A stretch of 64,000 nt of DNA from Hyphomicrobium sp. (GCA_022843145.1 JALHOF010000005.1:124001-188000); one strand, 5' to 3'. Positions 28,707 to 37,854 are shown, counted from the stretch's first letter. The notes: generated by a model not told the origin, from the sequence alone. Numbers and translations are program-made.

Positions 28707-28748
28707 AGGAACTGGCCTTGAAGAACTGGCCTGGAAGAACTGGCCCAA
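28707..28748. repeat. three tandem 14-bp repeats upstream of ecm
   Basis: Three consecutive 14-mers (28707-28720, 28721-28734, 28735-28748) share the core GAACTGGCC. Two further ACTGGCC copies lie just outside at about 28687 and 28769. The array sits 70-115 bp before the ecm start and could be a binding-site cluster or a slippage product. Confidence 0.6.
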
Positions 28749-28820
28749 AGAACATTTTGCATCGCACCACTGGCCGATTAGGTTAGGGCATCGCACGCAG
28801 CCTCAGCCGAAGGCCGATCC

Positions 28821-30809
28821 ATGACCGACAAGACCCGCTCTACCGACACCCGTGACAAGCCCTGGATTTTCCGCACGTACTCGGGCCACTCGACGGCTGC
28901 GAAGTCGAATGAACTCTACAAACTGAACCTGGCCAAAGGCCAGACGGGCCTCTCGATCGCCTTCGATCTGCCGACACAGACGGGCTATGACAGCGACCAC
29001 GAATTGGCCAAGGGCGAAGTCGGCAAGGTCGGCGTTCCGGTGAGCCACATCGGCGACATGCGGACGCTGCTCGATGGCATCCCGCTCGCCGAGATGAACA
29101 CCTCGATGACGATCAACGCCACCGCCGCGTGGCTGTTGTCGCTCTATATCGCGGTCGCCGACGAGCAGGGCGCGCCGCGCGACAAGCTGACCGGCACCAT
29201 CCAGAACGACATCATCAAGGAATATCTGTCGCGCGGAACCTACGTGTTCCCGCCCGAGCCGTCGCTGCGGCTGATCAAGGACACCATCGTGTTCTCGACG
29301 CAGGCGGTGCCGAAGTGGAACCCCACGAACGTCTGCTCGTACCATCTGCAGGAAGCGGGCGCGACGCCGGTGCAGGAACTAGCTTATGCGCTGGCGACGG
29401 CCATCGCCGTGCTCGACACGGTGAAGGCATCGGGCGAGGTCAAGCCGGAAGCGTTCGGCAACGTCGTCGGCCGCGTATCGTTCTTCGTCAACGCCGGCAT
29501 GCGCTTCATCACCGAGCTGTGCAAGATGCGCGCGTTCACCGAGCTGTGGGACGAGATCGCGCGCGACCGCTACGGCGTCACCAACCCCAAGGACCGGCTG
29601 TTCCGCTACGGCGTACAGGTCAACTCGCTCGGGCTGACGGAGCCGCAGGCCGAGAACAACGTCTATCGCATCCTCATCGAAATGCTGGCCGTTACGCTGT
29701 CGAAGGGCGCCCGCGCGCGCGCCGTCCAATTGCCGGCGTGGAACGAAGCGCTCGGGCTCCCCAGGCCTTGGGATCAGCAGTGGTCGCTCCGGATGCAGCA
29801 GGTGCTGGCGTACGAGACCGATCTCCTGTCCTACGGCGACATCTTCGACGGCTCGACGGAGATCGCGAAGAAGGTAGCTGAATTGAAGGAGCAGGCCCGC
29901 GCGGAATTGAAAGCCATCGACGGCATGGGCGGCGCGGTGGCGGCCATCGACTACATGAAGCGGCGCCTGGTCGAGAGCAACTCGGCGCGGCTCAGGCAGA
30001 TCGAGACCGGCGAGCAGGTCGTCGTCGGCGTCAATCGCTGGACCGAAACCGAGCCGTCGCCGCTTTCAACCGGCGCCGGCTCGATTCTGGTCGTCGATCC
30101 CGCGGTCGAGGCCGAGCAAGTCGAGAAGCTCAAGGCATGGCGCTCGGCGCGCGATGCCAAAAGCGCGGCGGCGGCATTGGCCGAAGTCGAGCGCGCGGCC
30201 AAGGAAGGCCGCAACATCATGGACAGCTCGATCGCGGCGGCGCGGGCAGGCGTCACGACGGGCGAATGGGGCACGGCCCTCCGCAAGATTTTCGGCGAGT
30301 ATCGCGCACCGACGGGAGTCGCGCAGGCGGCGGCGGCGCGCGAGGATGGCCGGCTTGAAATCGTGCGCGCGTCGGTCGAAGCGCTGTCGGACAAGCTTGG
30401 ACGCCGCGTCAAGTTCCTGGTCGGCAAGCCGGGACTCGACGGACATTCGAACGGGGCGGAGCAGATCGCGGTCCGCGCCCGCGACGTCGGCATGGAAGTC
30501 GTCTACGAGGGCATACGCCTGACGCCGGCGCAGATCGTGCGGGCGGCGGGCGACGAGGCGGTGCATGTGGTGGGGCTGTCGATTCTGTCGGGCTCGCACG
30601 TGCCGCTCGTCAAAGAGGTCATGGAGCGGATGCGCAAGGACGGTCTCGGCGACGTGCCGGTGGTGGTCGGCGGCATCATCCCGCCCGAGGACGCCAAGAC
30701 GCTGAAAGCGTTCGGCGTGGCGGCGGTTTATACGCCCAAGGACTTCCAGCTCAACGACATCATGGCGGATATCGTGCGGCTGGTATCGGGCGTGGAAAAG
30801 GCTGCCTAG
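28821..30809 (+). CDS. ecm: ethylmalonyl-CoA mutase (MeaA type)
   Basis: This 662-residue single-chain adenosylcobalamin mutase converts (2R)-ethylmalonyl-CoA to (2S)-methylsuccinyl-CoA. The N-terminal TIM barrel includes FDLPTQTGYDSDHELAKGEV, LSRGTYVFPPEPSLRL and WNPTNVCSYHLQEAGA. The C-terminal B12 domain has the base-off DxHxxG motif, with D540 and H542 in GLDGHSNG, followed by GLSILSGSH and VVVGGIIPPEDA. The length and single-subunit form match Ecm/MeaA; methylmalonyl-CoA mutase large subunits are longer. It supplies the substrate of Mcd and uses the product of Ccr after epimerisation; the epimerase gene is not in the window. The start follows GAAGG. Confidence 0.93.
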   Translation: MTDKTRSTDTRDKPWIFRTYSGHSTAAKSNELYKLNLAKGQTGLSIAFDLPTQTGYDSDHELAKGEVGKVGVPVSHIGDMRTLLDGIPLAEMNTSMTINATAAWLLSLYIAVADEQGAPRDKLTGTIQNDIIKEYLSRGTYVFPPEPSLRLIKDTIVFSTQAVPKWNPTNVCSYHLQEAGATPVQELAYALATAIAVLDTVKASGEVKPEAFGNVVGRVSFFVNAGMRFITELCKMRAFTELWDEIARDRYGVTNPKDRLFRYGVQVNSLGLTEPQAENNVYRILIEMLAVTLSKGARARAVQLPAWNEALGLPRPWDQQWSLRMQQVLAYETDLLSYGDIFDGSTEIAKKVAELKEQARAELKAIDGMGGAVAAIDYMKRRLVESNSARLRQIETGEQVVVGVNRWTETEPSPLSTGAGSILVVDPAVEAEQVEKLKAWRSARDAKSAAAALAEVERAAKEGRNIMDSSIAAARAGVTTGEWGTALRKIFGEYRAPTGVAQAAAAREDGRLEIVRASVEALSDKLGRRVKFLVGKPGLDGHSNGAEQIAVRARDVGMEVVYEGIRLTPAQIVRAAGDEAVHVVGLSILSGSHVPLVKEVMERMRKDGLGDVPVVVGGIIPPEDAKTLKAFGVAAVYTPKDFQLNDIMADIVRLVSGVEKAA

Positions 30810-30920
30810 CAGAGTAGGGCCACCCGCCGCCGGGTCTCAAGACTTGGGCTTCGCTCGCTCGCGCTCTTGAACTATTGTTCTGGCGCACGGCGATGCCGTG
30901 CCAGAGGCAAGGACCAGTTC

Positions 30921-31328
30921 ATGAGGCGCGTGTCGGCAGCAGCGGCCATTTCGATCGCGCTCGTCGGTGTCATCGCCGTGGCCGTCGTGTCGCTGCTGCG
31001 GCCGAAGCCGGCGGATGATGGCGGGCTGCCCGCCGATTGTGGAACGACGCCGGCGGCGTATCACTCAGGTACGATCGTCGACTGGCCGGGCTCAGGAGGC
31101 TCCGCTTCGAATGCGCCCGATAGCACGAGCGCGGGACACTTCGCGCGCGTGCGCTTCGACAGCGGCCGCATGGTGCTGGCCTACAACGCCACCCCCGCGA
31201 GGCCCGCGCCCGGCACGCGCATCGTCGTCTCCGAGATCCGCTGCGTACACCGCACCATTCACCTGTTGACGGAGCTTGGCGCGCCCGCCGCTCCATCGGA
31301 CTCGAAGGGTGCCACGCGGGCGCATTGA
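30921..31328 (+). CDS. small membrane-anchored protein of unknown function
   Basis: This 135-residue protein begins with MRRVSAAAAISIALVGVIAV, an uncleaved anchor or signal. Two Cys are present (PADCGTT and EIRCVHR). The mature part contains RMVLAYNATPARPAPGTRIVV, a plausible small beta domain. The start at 30921 follows CAAGGA; the frame is open a little further upstream. It lies 110 bp after ecm on the same strand and is convergent with the TRAP transporter genes, only 19 bp from the end of the large TRAP subunit. No family recognised. Confidence 0.55.
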   Translation: MRRVSAAAAISIALVGVIAVAVVSLLRPKPADDGGLPADCGTTPAAYHSGTIVDWPGSGGSASNAPDSTSAGHFARVRFDSGRMVLAYNATPARPAPGTRIVVSEIRCVHRTIHLLTELGAPAAPSDSKGATRAH

Positions 31329-31347
31329 AGTAGCATCCCCAGCCGCC

Positions 31348-32673
31348 CTACCAACCGATAGCGCGCGGCAGCCAGGTGGCGATTCCGGGGTACATGAACA
31401 AAAGCGCGACGGCGATGAGCTGCAATCCGATGTAGGGCACGACGCCCTTGTAGATGGCCATCGTCGGCACCTCGGGCGGCGCGACCGAGCGGAGGTAGAA
31501 CAGAGCCCAGCCGAACGGCGGCGTCAGGAACGACGTCTGCAGCACGAGCGCGATCAGCGCCGCGATCCACACCATGTCGGCGTTGGCGGCCATCAGGATC
31601 GGCAGGAACAGCGGCACCACGATGTAGCTGATCTCGATCCACTCGATGAAGAAGCCGAGAATGAAGATCAGCAGCAGCATGAACAGAATGTCGGCGTTGA
31701 TGCCGCCGGGCACCCACTCGAACATGCGATGCACCAGCGCCTCGCCGCCGAGGCCGCGGAAGGCAAGCGCGAACACTTGCGCGCAGATCAGAATGAACAT
31801 CATGCCGGCCGTGATGCGCGTGGTGGCCAGCGTCGTTTCCCTCAAGACCGAGAACGAGAAGCGGCCGGAGAGCGCCACAACGAGGATCGAGCCGAGCGCG
31901 CCCATCGACGCGGCTTCGGTCGGGGCTGCAACACCGCCGATGATGGAGCCCAGCACGGCGAGCACGAGTGCGACCGGGGGTAGACCGACCTTCGCGGCCC
32001 GGATCCACAGTTCCTTGCGGCTCATCGTGTCGCGCTCGGCAAGCGAAACCGGCGGCACGAACTCGGGCTTCACCATGCCGAGAACGAGCAGGTAGATGAC
32101 GAAGATGCCGGAGAGCATGAGCCCCGGGAAAAGTGCGGCGGCGAACAGCGTGCCGACGGACTGACCGAGAATATCGGCGAGCAGGATGAGGATGGTCGAC
32201 GGCGGGATGATCTGGCCGAGCGTGCCGGACGCACAGATGGTGCCGCACGCGGTCGGCAGATGATAGCCGCGGCGCATCAAGGCGGGCAGCGTTATGAGGC
32301 CGAGAGTGACGATGGTGGCGCCGACAATGCCGGTGGTGGCGCCGAGCAACATGCCAACGAGCACGATGCCGATGCCCATGCCGCCGCGCAAACCTCCGGC
32401 CATGTGGCCGATCACGTCCATCAGATCATCGGCGATCTTCGATTTTTCCAGCATCACGCCCATGAAGACGAACAGCGGGATGGCAATCAGCGTGTAGTTC
32501 GCCGTGACGCCGAAGATGCGCGCGGGGAGCAGGTTGAACAGGATCGGGCCGAAGCCGAGATAGCCGAAGACGAGACCGGACACGGCGAGCGTGAGCGCCA
32601 CAGGCATGCCGATCGCGAGCATCGCGAAGAAGGAGACGATCGAGAGGATCGCCAGTATTTCGTTCATCGGCAT
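31348..32673 (-). CDS. TRAP transporter large permease (DctM)
   Basis: This 441-residue protein of 12-13 hydrophobic helices is typical of DctM. It carries IPLFVFMGVMLEKS, LVGMLLGATTGIVGATIVTLG, ASGTLGQIIPPSTILILLADI and TPPFGWALFYLRSVAPPEV, all family signatures. It forms the Na+-driven channel of a tripartite ATP-independent periplasmic transporter. The start at 32673 (MPMNEIL) is one base after the stop of the small subunit, so the two are coupled. Substrate is set by the DctP subunit and is likely an organic acid. Confidence 0.92.
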   Translation of the reverse strand: MPMNEILAILSIVSFFAMLAIGMPVALTLAVSGLVFGYLGFGPILFNLLPARIFGVTANYTLIAIPLFVFMGVMLEKSKIADDLMDVIGHMAGGLRGGMGIGIVLVGMLLGATTGIVGATIVTLGLITLPALMRRGYHLPTACGTICASGTLGQIIPPSTILILLADILGQSVGTLFAAALFPGLMLSGIFVIYLLVLGMVKPEFVPPVSLAERDTMSRKELWIRAAKVGLPPVALVLAVLGSIIGGVAAPTEAASMGALGSILVVALSGRFSFSVLRETTLATTRITAGMMFILICAQVFALAFRGLGGEALVHRMFEWVPGGINADILFMLLLIFILGFFIEWIEISYIVVPLFLPILMAANADMVWIAALIALVLQTSFLTPPFGWALFYLRSVAPPEVPTMAIYKGVVPYIGLQLIAVALLFMYPGIATWLPRAIGW

Positions 32674-32674
32674 G

Positions 32675-33220
32675 TCAGTGTCCCCCGACTTGCGGTGCAT
32701 CGGCCGCTGGGGCGACATGCGGATCGACGACGGCGGCGAAGGCGCGCAGCGCGGCGGCGACGCTTTGGATCAGCAGCAGCGAGAACCCGATCGGCAGGAG
32801 TGCCTTCAGCATCCAGCGGTGCGTGAGCCCGCCGGGATCGGGCGACTGCTCGCCGATCGAATAGGATTGCTCGACGTAGGGGATCGAGACGTAGATCAGG
32901 AATGCGATCACCGCGCAGACCAATACCATCGAGATAAAATCGATGATGCGCTTCAAGCGGTCGGGAAAGCGGCCATAGAGAATGTCGACCTTAACGTGGC
33001 CGTCGTGCAGGAGGGCGTAGGAGAGGCCGAGGAGACAGATCGGCGCCATCAGGTGCCACTCGAGCTCCTGCATGGCGACGGACCCGGTGCGGAAGAAGTA
33101 GCGCAACAGCACGTTGAAGGCCATGACGACGACGAGCGCGAAGGCGCACCAGCCGGTGATGCGGCCCACCTTGTCGATGAACCAATCCAGCTTGTCGGCG
33201 ACCTTCAGCAAACCGCGCAT
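32675..33220 (-). CDS. TRAP transporter small permease (DctQ)
   Basis: This 181-residue four-helix protein has the DctQ pattern: VVMAFNVLLRYFF in helix 1, QELEWHLMAPICLLGLSYAL, and HVKVDILYGRFPDRLKRIID. It bridges DctM and the binding protein. A GGGGGAGA site lies eight bases before the ATG. It follows the binding-protein gene by 117 bp that contain a stem-loop, and runs directly into DctM. Confidence 0.9.
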   Translation of the reverse strand: MRGLLKVADKLDWFIDKVGRITGWCAFALVVVMAFNVLLRYFFRTGSVAMQELEWHLMAPICLLGLSYALLHDGHVKVDILYGRFPDRLKRIIDFISMVLVCAVIAFLIYVSIPYVEQSYSIGEQSPDPGGLTHRWMLKALLPIGFSLLLIQSVAAALRAFAAVVDPHVAPAADAPQVGGH

Positions 33221-33275
33221 GTCGTCGCATCTCCCCCAGAACGTCGTGAATGTCAGTCCAAGCCACGGGACCACA

Positions 33276-33313
33276 GAACTCGCTCCGCGCCGATCAAGAC
33301 GCAGAGCGAGTTC
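33276..33313 (-). terminator. stem-loop between dctP and dctQ genes
   Basis: A 9-bp perfect stem (GAACTCGCT at 33276-33284 with AGCGAGTTC at 33305-33313) encloses a 20-base loop, without a T-run. In an operon where the binding protein is needed in excess, such hairpins often stabilise or partly end the upstream message. That role is inferred. Confidence 0.45.
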
Positions 33314-33337
33314 ACGGTCTCTGATGCTGCAGCCGCG

Positions 33338-34429
33338 TCAGCCGCGGATTTGAGACTGATAGACGGCTTCGCTGATGCCGGCCCACTTGTCGTGCGTCGC
33401 CTTGAACGCCATGAAGCTGTCGTGCACTTTTTTGACCAGCGGATCCTTCGCGGTGGCTTCGGCGAGCACGGCCTGGGTCGCCTCACGCAACTTGGCGATG
33501 ACTTCGGGAGGAAGCGGGGCGGCGGTAACGCCCTGGTTCTTGACGAGATCGTCGAGCGCCTCGGCGTTGGTCGCCTCGCACCAGGTGTGGCTGATGACGT
33601 TACAGGCGGCAGCCGCAGTGCGGATCACTTCCTTCAGATCGTCGGGCAGCGTGCCCCACGCCTTCTTGTTGACGATCAGCTCGGTGACCGTCGAGGTCTC
33701 GTGCCAGCCAGTGGTGTGGTAGAACTTGGCGGCCTTGTGCAGACCGAGACGGCGATCCTGGAAAGGCCCGACGAACTCGGCCGCGTCGATGACACCGCGC
33801 TCGAGAGCGGGGAAGATCTCGCCGCCCGGAAGCAGTTTCACGTCGACGCCCAGGGTCGCGTAGACCTTACCTGCGAGGCCGGGGATGCGCATCTTCAGGC
33901 CCTTGAAGTCCTCGACCTTCTCGATCGGCTTCTTGAACCAGCCGGTCATCTGGATGCCGGTATTACCCATCGGCAGCGGCACGAGGTTGAAAGGATCGTA
34001 GACCTCTTCCCACAGCTTCAGTCCGCCACCGTGATAGAGCCATGCGTTCATGCCCTGGAAGTTGAGGCCGAACGGCACGGCGGTGAAGTACTGCGCGGCA
34101 AACGTCTTGCCCGACCAGAAGTAGCTGTTGGCGCAGTTCATCTCGACGGTGCCCTTCGACACCGCATCAAAGCCTTCGAGCGCGGGGATCAACTCGCCCG
34201 CCGCGAAGTGCTGGATGTTCAGCCGCCCACCCGACAGCTTCTTGACGAGGTCGATGAAGTATTTCGGGCTGCCGGGGCCTTCGACGTAGAATGGCGCGCC
34301 GGGACCATAGGCGTTGGTCATCTTCCAGTTGAAGGTCGTCTGAGCGCGGGCAACCGCGGGCGCAGCGACGGCGGCGGTCGTGACCAATCCAGCCTTGAGA
34401 CCGGTCTTCAAGAAACGGCGGCGTTCCAT
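33338..34429 (-). CDS. TRAP transporter substrate-binding protein (DctP, Tat-exported)
   Basis: This 363-residue periplasmic binding protein starts with a twin-arginine signal (MERRRFLKTGLKAGLV) cleaved near AVARAQ. The mature protein has the TRAP DctP fold, including TNAYGPGAPFYVEGPG, LKMRIPGLAGKVYATLG, and GVIDAAEFVGPFQD. These features resemble the TakP/monocarboxylate branch that binds 2-oxo acids or lactate. Exact ligand is not assigned. The ATG at 34429 follows GGGAGA. It is the first gene of the TRAP operon; the 226-bp upstream gap separates it from the gamma-glutamyltransferase-like gene on the same strand. Confidence 0.9.
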   Translation of the reverse strand: MERRRFLKTGLKAGLVTTAAVAAPAVARAQTTFNWKMTNAYGPGAPFYVEGPGSPKYFIDLVKKLSGGRLNIQHFAAGELIPALEGFDAVSKGTVEMNCANSYFWSGKTFAAQYFTAVPFGLNFQGMNAWLYHGGGLKLWEEVYDPFNLVPLPMGNTGIQMTGWFKKPIEKVEDFKGLKMRIPGLAGKVYATLGVDVKLLPGGEIFPALERGVIDAAEFVGPFQDRRLGLHKAAKFYHTTGWHETSTVTELIVNKKAWGTLPDDLKEVIRTAAAACNVISHTWCEATNAEALDDLVKNQGVTAAPLPPEVIAKLREATQAVLAEATAKDPLVKKVHDSFMAFKATHDKWAGISEAVYQSQIRG

Positions 34430-34655
34430 GTTTGCAACTCTCCCTGTCGCGGTGAACGGCGCGCGCATCGCGCGCAGCCGAAGGCTCGGACGCAAGTGGT
34501 ATGCCAGGGAATTTATACATTCTAGGGCAGCAGGTTAGCCTGAAAGGCCTACTGAACTTCAGGTCAATCTGCCGTCCCCGGCAGCAACCAGCGTGGCACG
34601 CTGCCTCACAATTAGGCAAGCCATTGTCGGCTCTATCGGACGAGTGCCGTGGCCT

Positions 34656-36260
34656 TTAAAAGCCGGCCGCGCGGCCATCGCTGCGCGGATCCGAAGCGCC
34701 TTCGATGACGCCCGCAGCCGCGCCCGAACGATGCAGCACGAGCGCACCGGCGTGCCCCATCACCTCGTCGAACGCACCGACCATCTCGACGTCGTGGCCG
34801 GCCTTTCGCAATGCCTCGACGACGGCCGGATCGAACCGGCTCTCGATGCGGAGATTGGTCGCTTCGCTGCCCCACGTCCGCCCGAGCAGCCAGCGCGGCG
34901 CGCTGACGGCGGCCTGCAGCGACTGGCCGAAGACGACGTGGCGTGTGTAGACCGCTGCTTGCGTCTGCGGCTGGCCTTCGCCGCCCATCGTGCCGTACGG
35001 CATGACGCGGCCATCGTCGAGCAGCGCCATCGCCGGCTGGATGGTGTGGAACGGACGCCGGTGCGGGAGAAGTGCATTCTGGCGTGCGGGATCGAGCGCG
35101 AAGCTGGTGCCGCGGTTCTGCCAGGTGATGCCGGATCCGGGCAGCACGACGCCCGAGCCGAATTCCCAGTAGACGCTTTGGATGAAGCTGACCGCGCGGC
35201 CCTCGCCGTCGATCGCGCCGAGCCAGACCGTGTCGCCGCGCTTCACGGGTTGCGGCCACGGCAGCGCGGTGCGGCGGTCGATGGCGCCCGCCAGTTTGTC
35301 GAGCGCTTCCGCGGTCAGATAGTTGCGCGGATCGACGGTCATGTGGGCCGGATCGGTGACGTGGGCGTCGCGGACCATGAAGGACTGCTTGGTGGCTTCG
35401 ACGAGACCATGCACATAGTCGAAGCCTTCTGCCGCCGTCACGCCGAGGCGATCGAACAACCCGAGGATCATCATCGACGCGAGGCCTTGCGTCGGTGGCG
35501 GCATGCCATAGGCGGTGCCGTGCTGCAGGCGCACGCCAAGCGGCTCGACGACGAGCGCGCGGTGGCGTTCGAGATCGGCGAGGCGCAGCGGGCTGCCCGT
35601 GGCCTCGAGGTCAGCGGCATTGCTGCGCGCGAGTTCGCCACGATAGAAGTCGTCGAGCCCGGTGCGCGCGAGATGCTCGAGCGTCGCGGCGACCTTGGGC
35701 AACCGGAACAGCGCGCCGATTTCCGGGTGGCGGCCATCGGGCATGAACGTTTGGGCAAAGCCCGGCACGTGTTCGAGTTCAGCACGTTTGCCGATGTTGT
35801 TCTTGACCTGCGTGCCGGAGGCGGGGAAGCCCTCGCGCGCGTAGTGGACCGCATCCGCAAGTAGGCGCGACAGCGGTAGCCGCCCGCCCCAACGGGCGCT
35901 GAGTTCCAATGCGGCCTGCCAGCCGGATACCGCACCCGCCGCGGTCAATGCCGCGAGTGGCCCGCGCGACGGGATGGATGTCTTGTGCCCGCGCTCGGCG
36001 TAGAAGTCGCGTGTCGCAAGCCCGGCGGCCGCTCCGCACGCATCGATTCCGACCGGCGGCCTGCCACCTTCCGAAACGAGCCAGAAGTTGTCGCCACCCA
36101 AGCCGTTCATATGTGGATAGACGACGGCAATCGTCGCCGCCGCCGCGACCATCGCCTCAAGTGCGTTGCCACCATCGCGCAACACGGACAAGCCGGCCTC
36201 GGCCGCAAGATGGTGCGGGGCCACGACCATTCCGCGCGTCGCGTGCGTCGTCTCGATCAT
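34656..36260 (-). CDS. gamma-glutamyltransferase-like Ntn hydrolase
   Basis: This 534-residue protein of the gamma-glutamyltranspeptidase superfamily shows GGNALEAMVAAAATIAVVYP and MNGLGGDNFWLV in the large-subunit part. The likely autocleavage nucleophile is Thr344 in KRGDTVWLGAIDGEG, and the small-subunit part has GTMGGEGQPQTQAAV. There is no signal peptide, unlike classical periplasmic GGT, so it may act in the cytoplasm on a gamma-glutamyl or acyl-amide compound. The large-subunit substrate Arg motif is not clearly the canonical one, so the reaction may differ. It lies upstream of the TRAP genes on the same strand; a joint catabolic role is possible. Start after GAGAGG. Confidence 0.85.
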   Translation of the reverse strand: MIETTHATRGMVVAPHHLAAEAGLSVLRDGGNALEAMVAAAATIAVVYPHMNGLGGDNFWLVSEGGRPPVGIDACGAAAGLATRDFYAERGHKTSIPSRGPLAALTAAGAVSGWQAALELSARWGGRLPLSRLLADAVHYAREGFPASGTQVKNNIGKRAELEHVPGFAQTFMPDGRHPEIGALFRLPKVAATLEHLARTGLDDFYRGELARSNAADLEATGSPLRLADLERHRALVVEPLGVRLQHGTAYGMPPPTQGLASMMILGLFDRLGVTAAEGFDYVHGLVEATKQSFMVRDAHVTDPAHMTVDPRNYLTAEALDKLAGAIDRRTALPWPQPVKRGDTVWLGAIDGEGRAVSFIQSVYWEFGSGVVLPGSGITWQNRGTSFALDPARQNALLPHRRPFHTIQPAMALLDDGRVMPYGTMGGEGQPQTQAAVYTRHVVFGQSLQAAVSAPRWLLGRTWGSEATNLRIESRFDPAVVEALRKAGHDVEMVGAFDEVMGHAGALVLHRSGAAAGVIEGASDPRSDGRAAGF

Positions 36261-36690
36261 GAAACCTCTCGACAAGTGAACGTCTTGCGCTGTCACACGC
36301 CGATCCACGGACGCGCCGCGCGATCTCCGTCGCCGACTTTGCGTGAAACGGTGGTGCGGCGCCAGCCGTCTCTGTTCATTTCGGCAGCGGGTTATCCAGG
36401 GTGTGTATGAGCTGACATTTCTCCAAATCGCATACGACTTTTGGATGAAGCTTCTTGTCGCAGCGATGTCGTCCGCTTAGTTTGCAGTGCAGCAAGTGGC
36501 GAGGCTGCGTGGGCACGGCCGCTCTTGTCGGTTCGGTTGCCGGCGTTTTCGGCGGCTGCACGAAGTCCCTCAGTTTCCCGTCATCAAACACTGCAGCGTC
36601 GACGACGCTGACGCGAACCGCACAGACCGGCATTTCAGGAGTTGCCGGCGAGCGTGCGCGAAGCGGCTTGAGTTCAAACCAGAGGTTGCG
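36261..36690. other. intergenic region between GGT-like gene and RND operon
   Basis: This 430-bp gap contains the divergent promoters of the GGT-like gene and the efflux operon. A minus-strand open frame of 85 codons at 36376-36633 contains several Cys in its 3' half but has no signal peptide or ribosome site and is not called. No regulator gene of the TetR or MarR type is present beside the efflux genes. Confidence 0.4.
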
Positions 36691-37854
36691 ATGTCGAACA
36701 TCTTCCGCAGCGGGTCATGCACGGCACTGGCCGCCGCCACGCTGATCGCCGGGCTGCTCAACGCACAGTCGCTTTCCGCTCAGCAAGGACCACCGGCGGT
36801 CCCGGTCTCGGTTGCGACGCCGATTTCAAAGCGGGTAACGCAATGGGACGAATATTCCGGGCGCTTCCAGGCTGTTGAGACCGTGGAAGTCCGTCCGCGG
36901 GTTTCAGGCTTCATCGAGAAGGTCCACTTCAAGGACGGACAGATCGTCAAGGCGGGCGACCTGCTGTTCACGCTCGAGCAGCGTGCATTCGAAATCTCGG
37001 TCGAGAGCGCAGAAGCGGAAATGACGCGCACGACGGCGCAGGTGGATCTGCAGGACGCCGAGGTCGAACGTGTCACGCCCCTGGCCAAGACGGGTGCGGC
37101 GACGAAGCGCGAACTGGATACGCGTCAGGCCAACCTCGCGATCGCACAAGCGCAGCGGCAGTCGGCGCAGGCGGGACTCAAGGTTGCGAAGCTCAACCTC
37201 GAATGGACGGAGGTGCGCGCGCCGATCGCCGGCCGCATCTCCGACCGCAAGGTCGACGTCGGCAATCTCGTCACCGGCGGCGCGGCGGGCGCCACTCTGC
37301 TCGCGACCATCGTTTCGCTCGACCCGATCTACTTCCGCTTCGAGGTCTCGGAGTCGGACTACATCCGATACGTGCGCGGCTTCATCTCGGGCGCGCGCGA
37401 GTCTGGCCGTCAAGTCGCGCACCCTGTCCGGCTCAAGCTCGCGGACGAGAAGGAGTGGACACGCGAAGGCAAGCTGGACTTCGTCGACAACCAGCTCAAT
37501 TCGCGGTCCGGCACGATGCGCGGCCGGGCCGTGGTCTCCAACGGCGATCAACTGTTCACACCGGGCCTCTTCGCACGCATGCAACTCTATGGCGGCGACA
37601 TCGACGCGCTGCTCGTATCGGACAAGGCGATCGTGTCGGATCAGGCCAGCAAGATCGTGTTCACGGTCGGGCCGGACGATGTGATCAAGGCGCAGCCCGT
37701 CGAGCTCGGCCAGATCGTCGACGGACTTCGCGTCATCAAGTCCGGGTTGAAGCCCGACGACAGGGTCGTTGTCGACGGACTGGCCAATCCGATGGTTCGA
37801 CCCGGGTCTAAGGTCGTGCCGCAGAACGTCCAACTGACGACCAAGGCCAACTGA
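36691..37854 (+). CDS. RND efflux periplasmic adaptor (membrane fusion protein)
   Basis: This 387-residue protein has a signal peptide ending at LSAQ. It contains the barrel-sandwich lipoyl halves (RVSGFIEKVHFKDGQIVKAG and LEWTEVRAPIAGRISDRKVD) around a coiled-coil hairpin of about 70 residues, then a beta-barrel with LDPIYFRFEVSESDYIRYV, and a C-terminal membrane-proximal domain. It fits the AcrA/MexE group that partners HAE-1 pumps. The start at 36691 follows AGAGG; the frame is open upstream but without a signal-like sequence. It is 23 bp before the pump gene, forming an operon. No outer-membrane factor gene is nearby, so a TolC-type channel elsewhere must be used. Confidence 0.9.
   Translation: MSNIFRSGSCTALAAATLIAGLLNAQSLSAQQGPPAVPVSVATPISKRVTQWDEYSGRFQAVETVEVRPRVSGFIEKVHFKDGQIVKAGDLLFTLEQRAFEISVESAEAEMTRTTAQVDLQDAEVERVTPLAKTGAATKRELDTRQANLAIAQAQRQSAQAGLKVAKLNLEWTEVRAPIAGRISDRKVDVGNLVTGGAAGATLLATIVSLDPIYFRFEVSESDYIRYVRGFISGARESGRQVAHPVRLKLADEKEWTREGKLDFVDNQLNSRSGTMRGRAVVSNGDQLFTPGLFARMQLYGGDIDALLVSDKAIVSDQASKIVFTVGPDDVIKAQPVELGQIVDGLRVIKSGLKPDDRVVVDGLANPMVRPGSKVVPQNVQLTTKAN

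Noticed and set aside
36376-36633. An 85-codon minus-strand frame between the GGT-like and efflux genes
   Set aside because: It has several Cys residues in the 3' half but no signal peptide, no ribosome site and no recognisable sequence. Not called, although a real small protein cannot be excluded.
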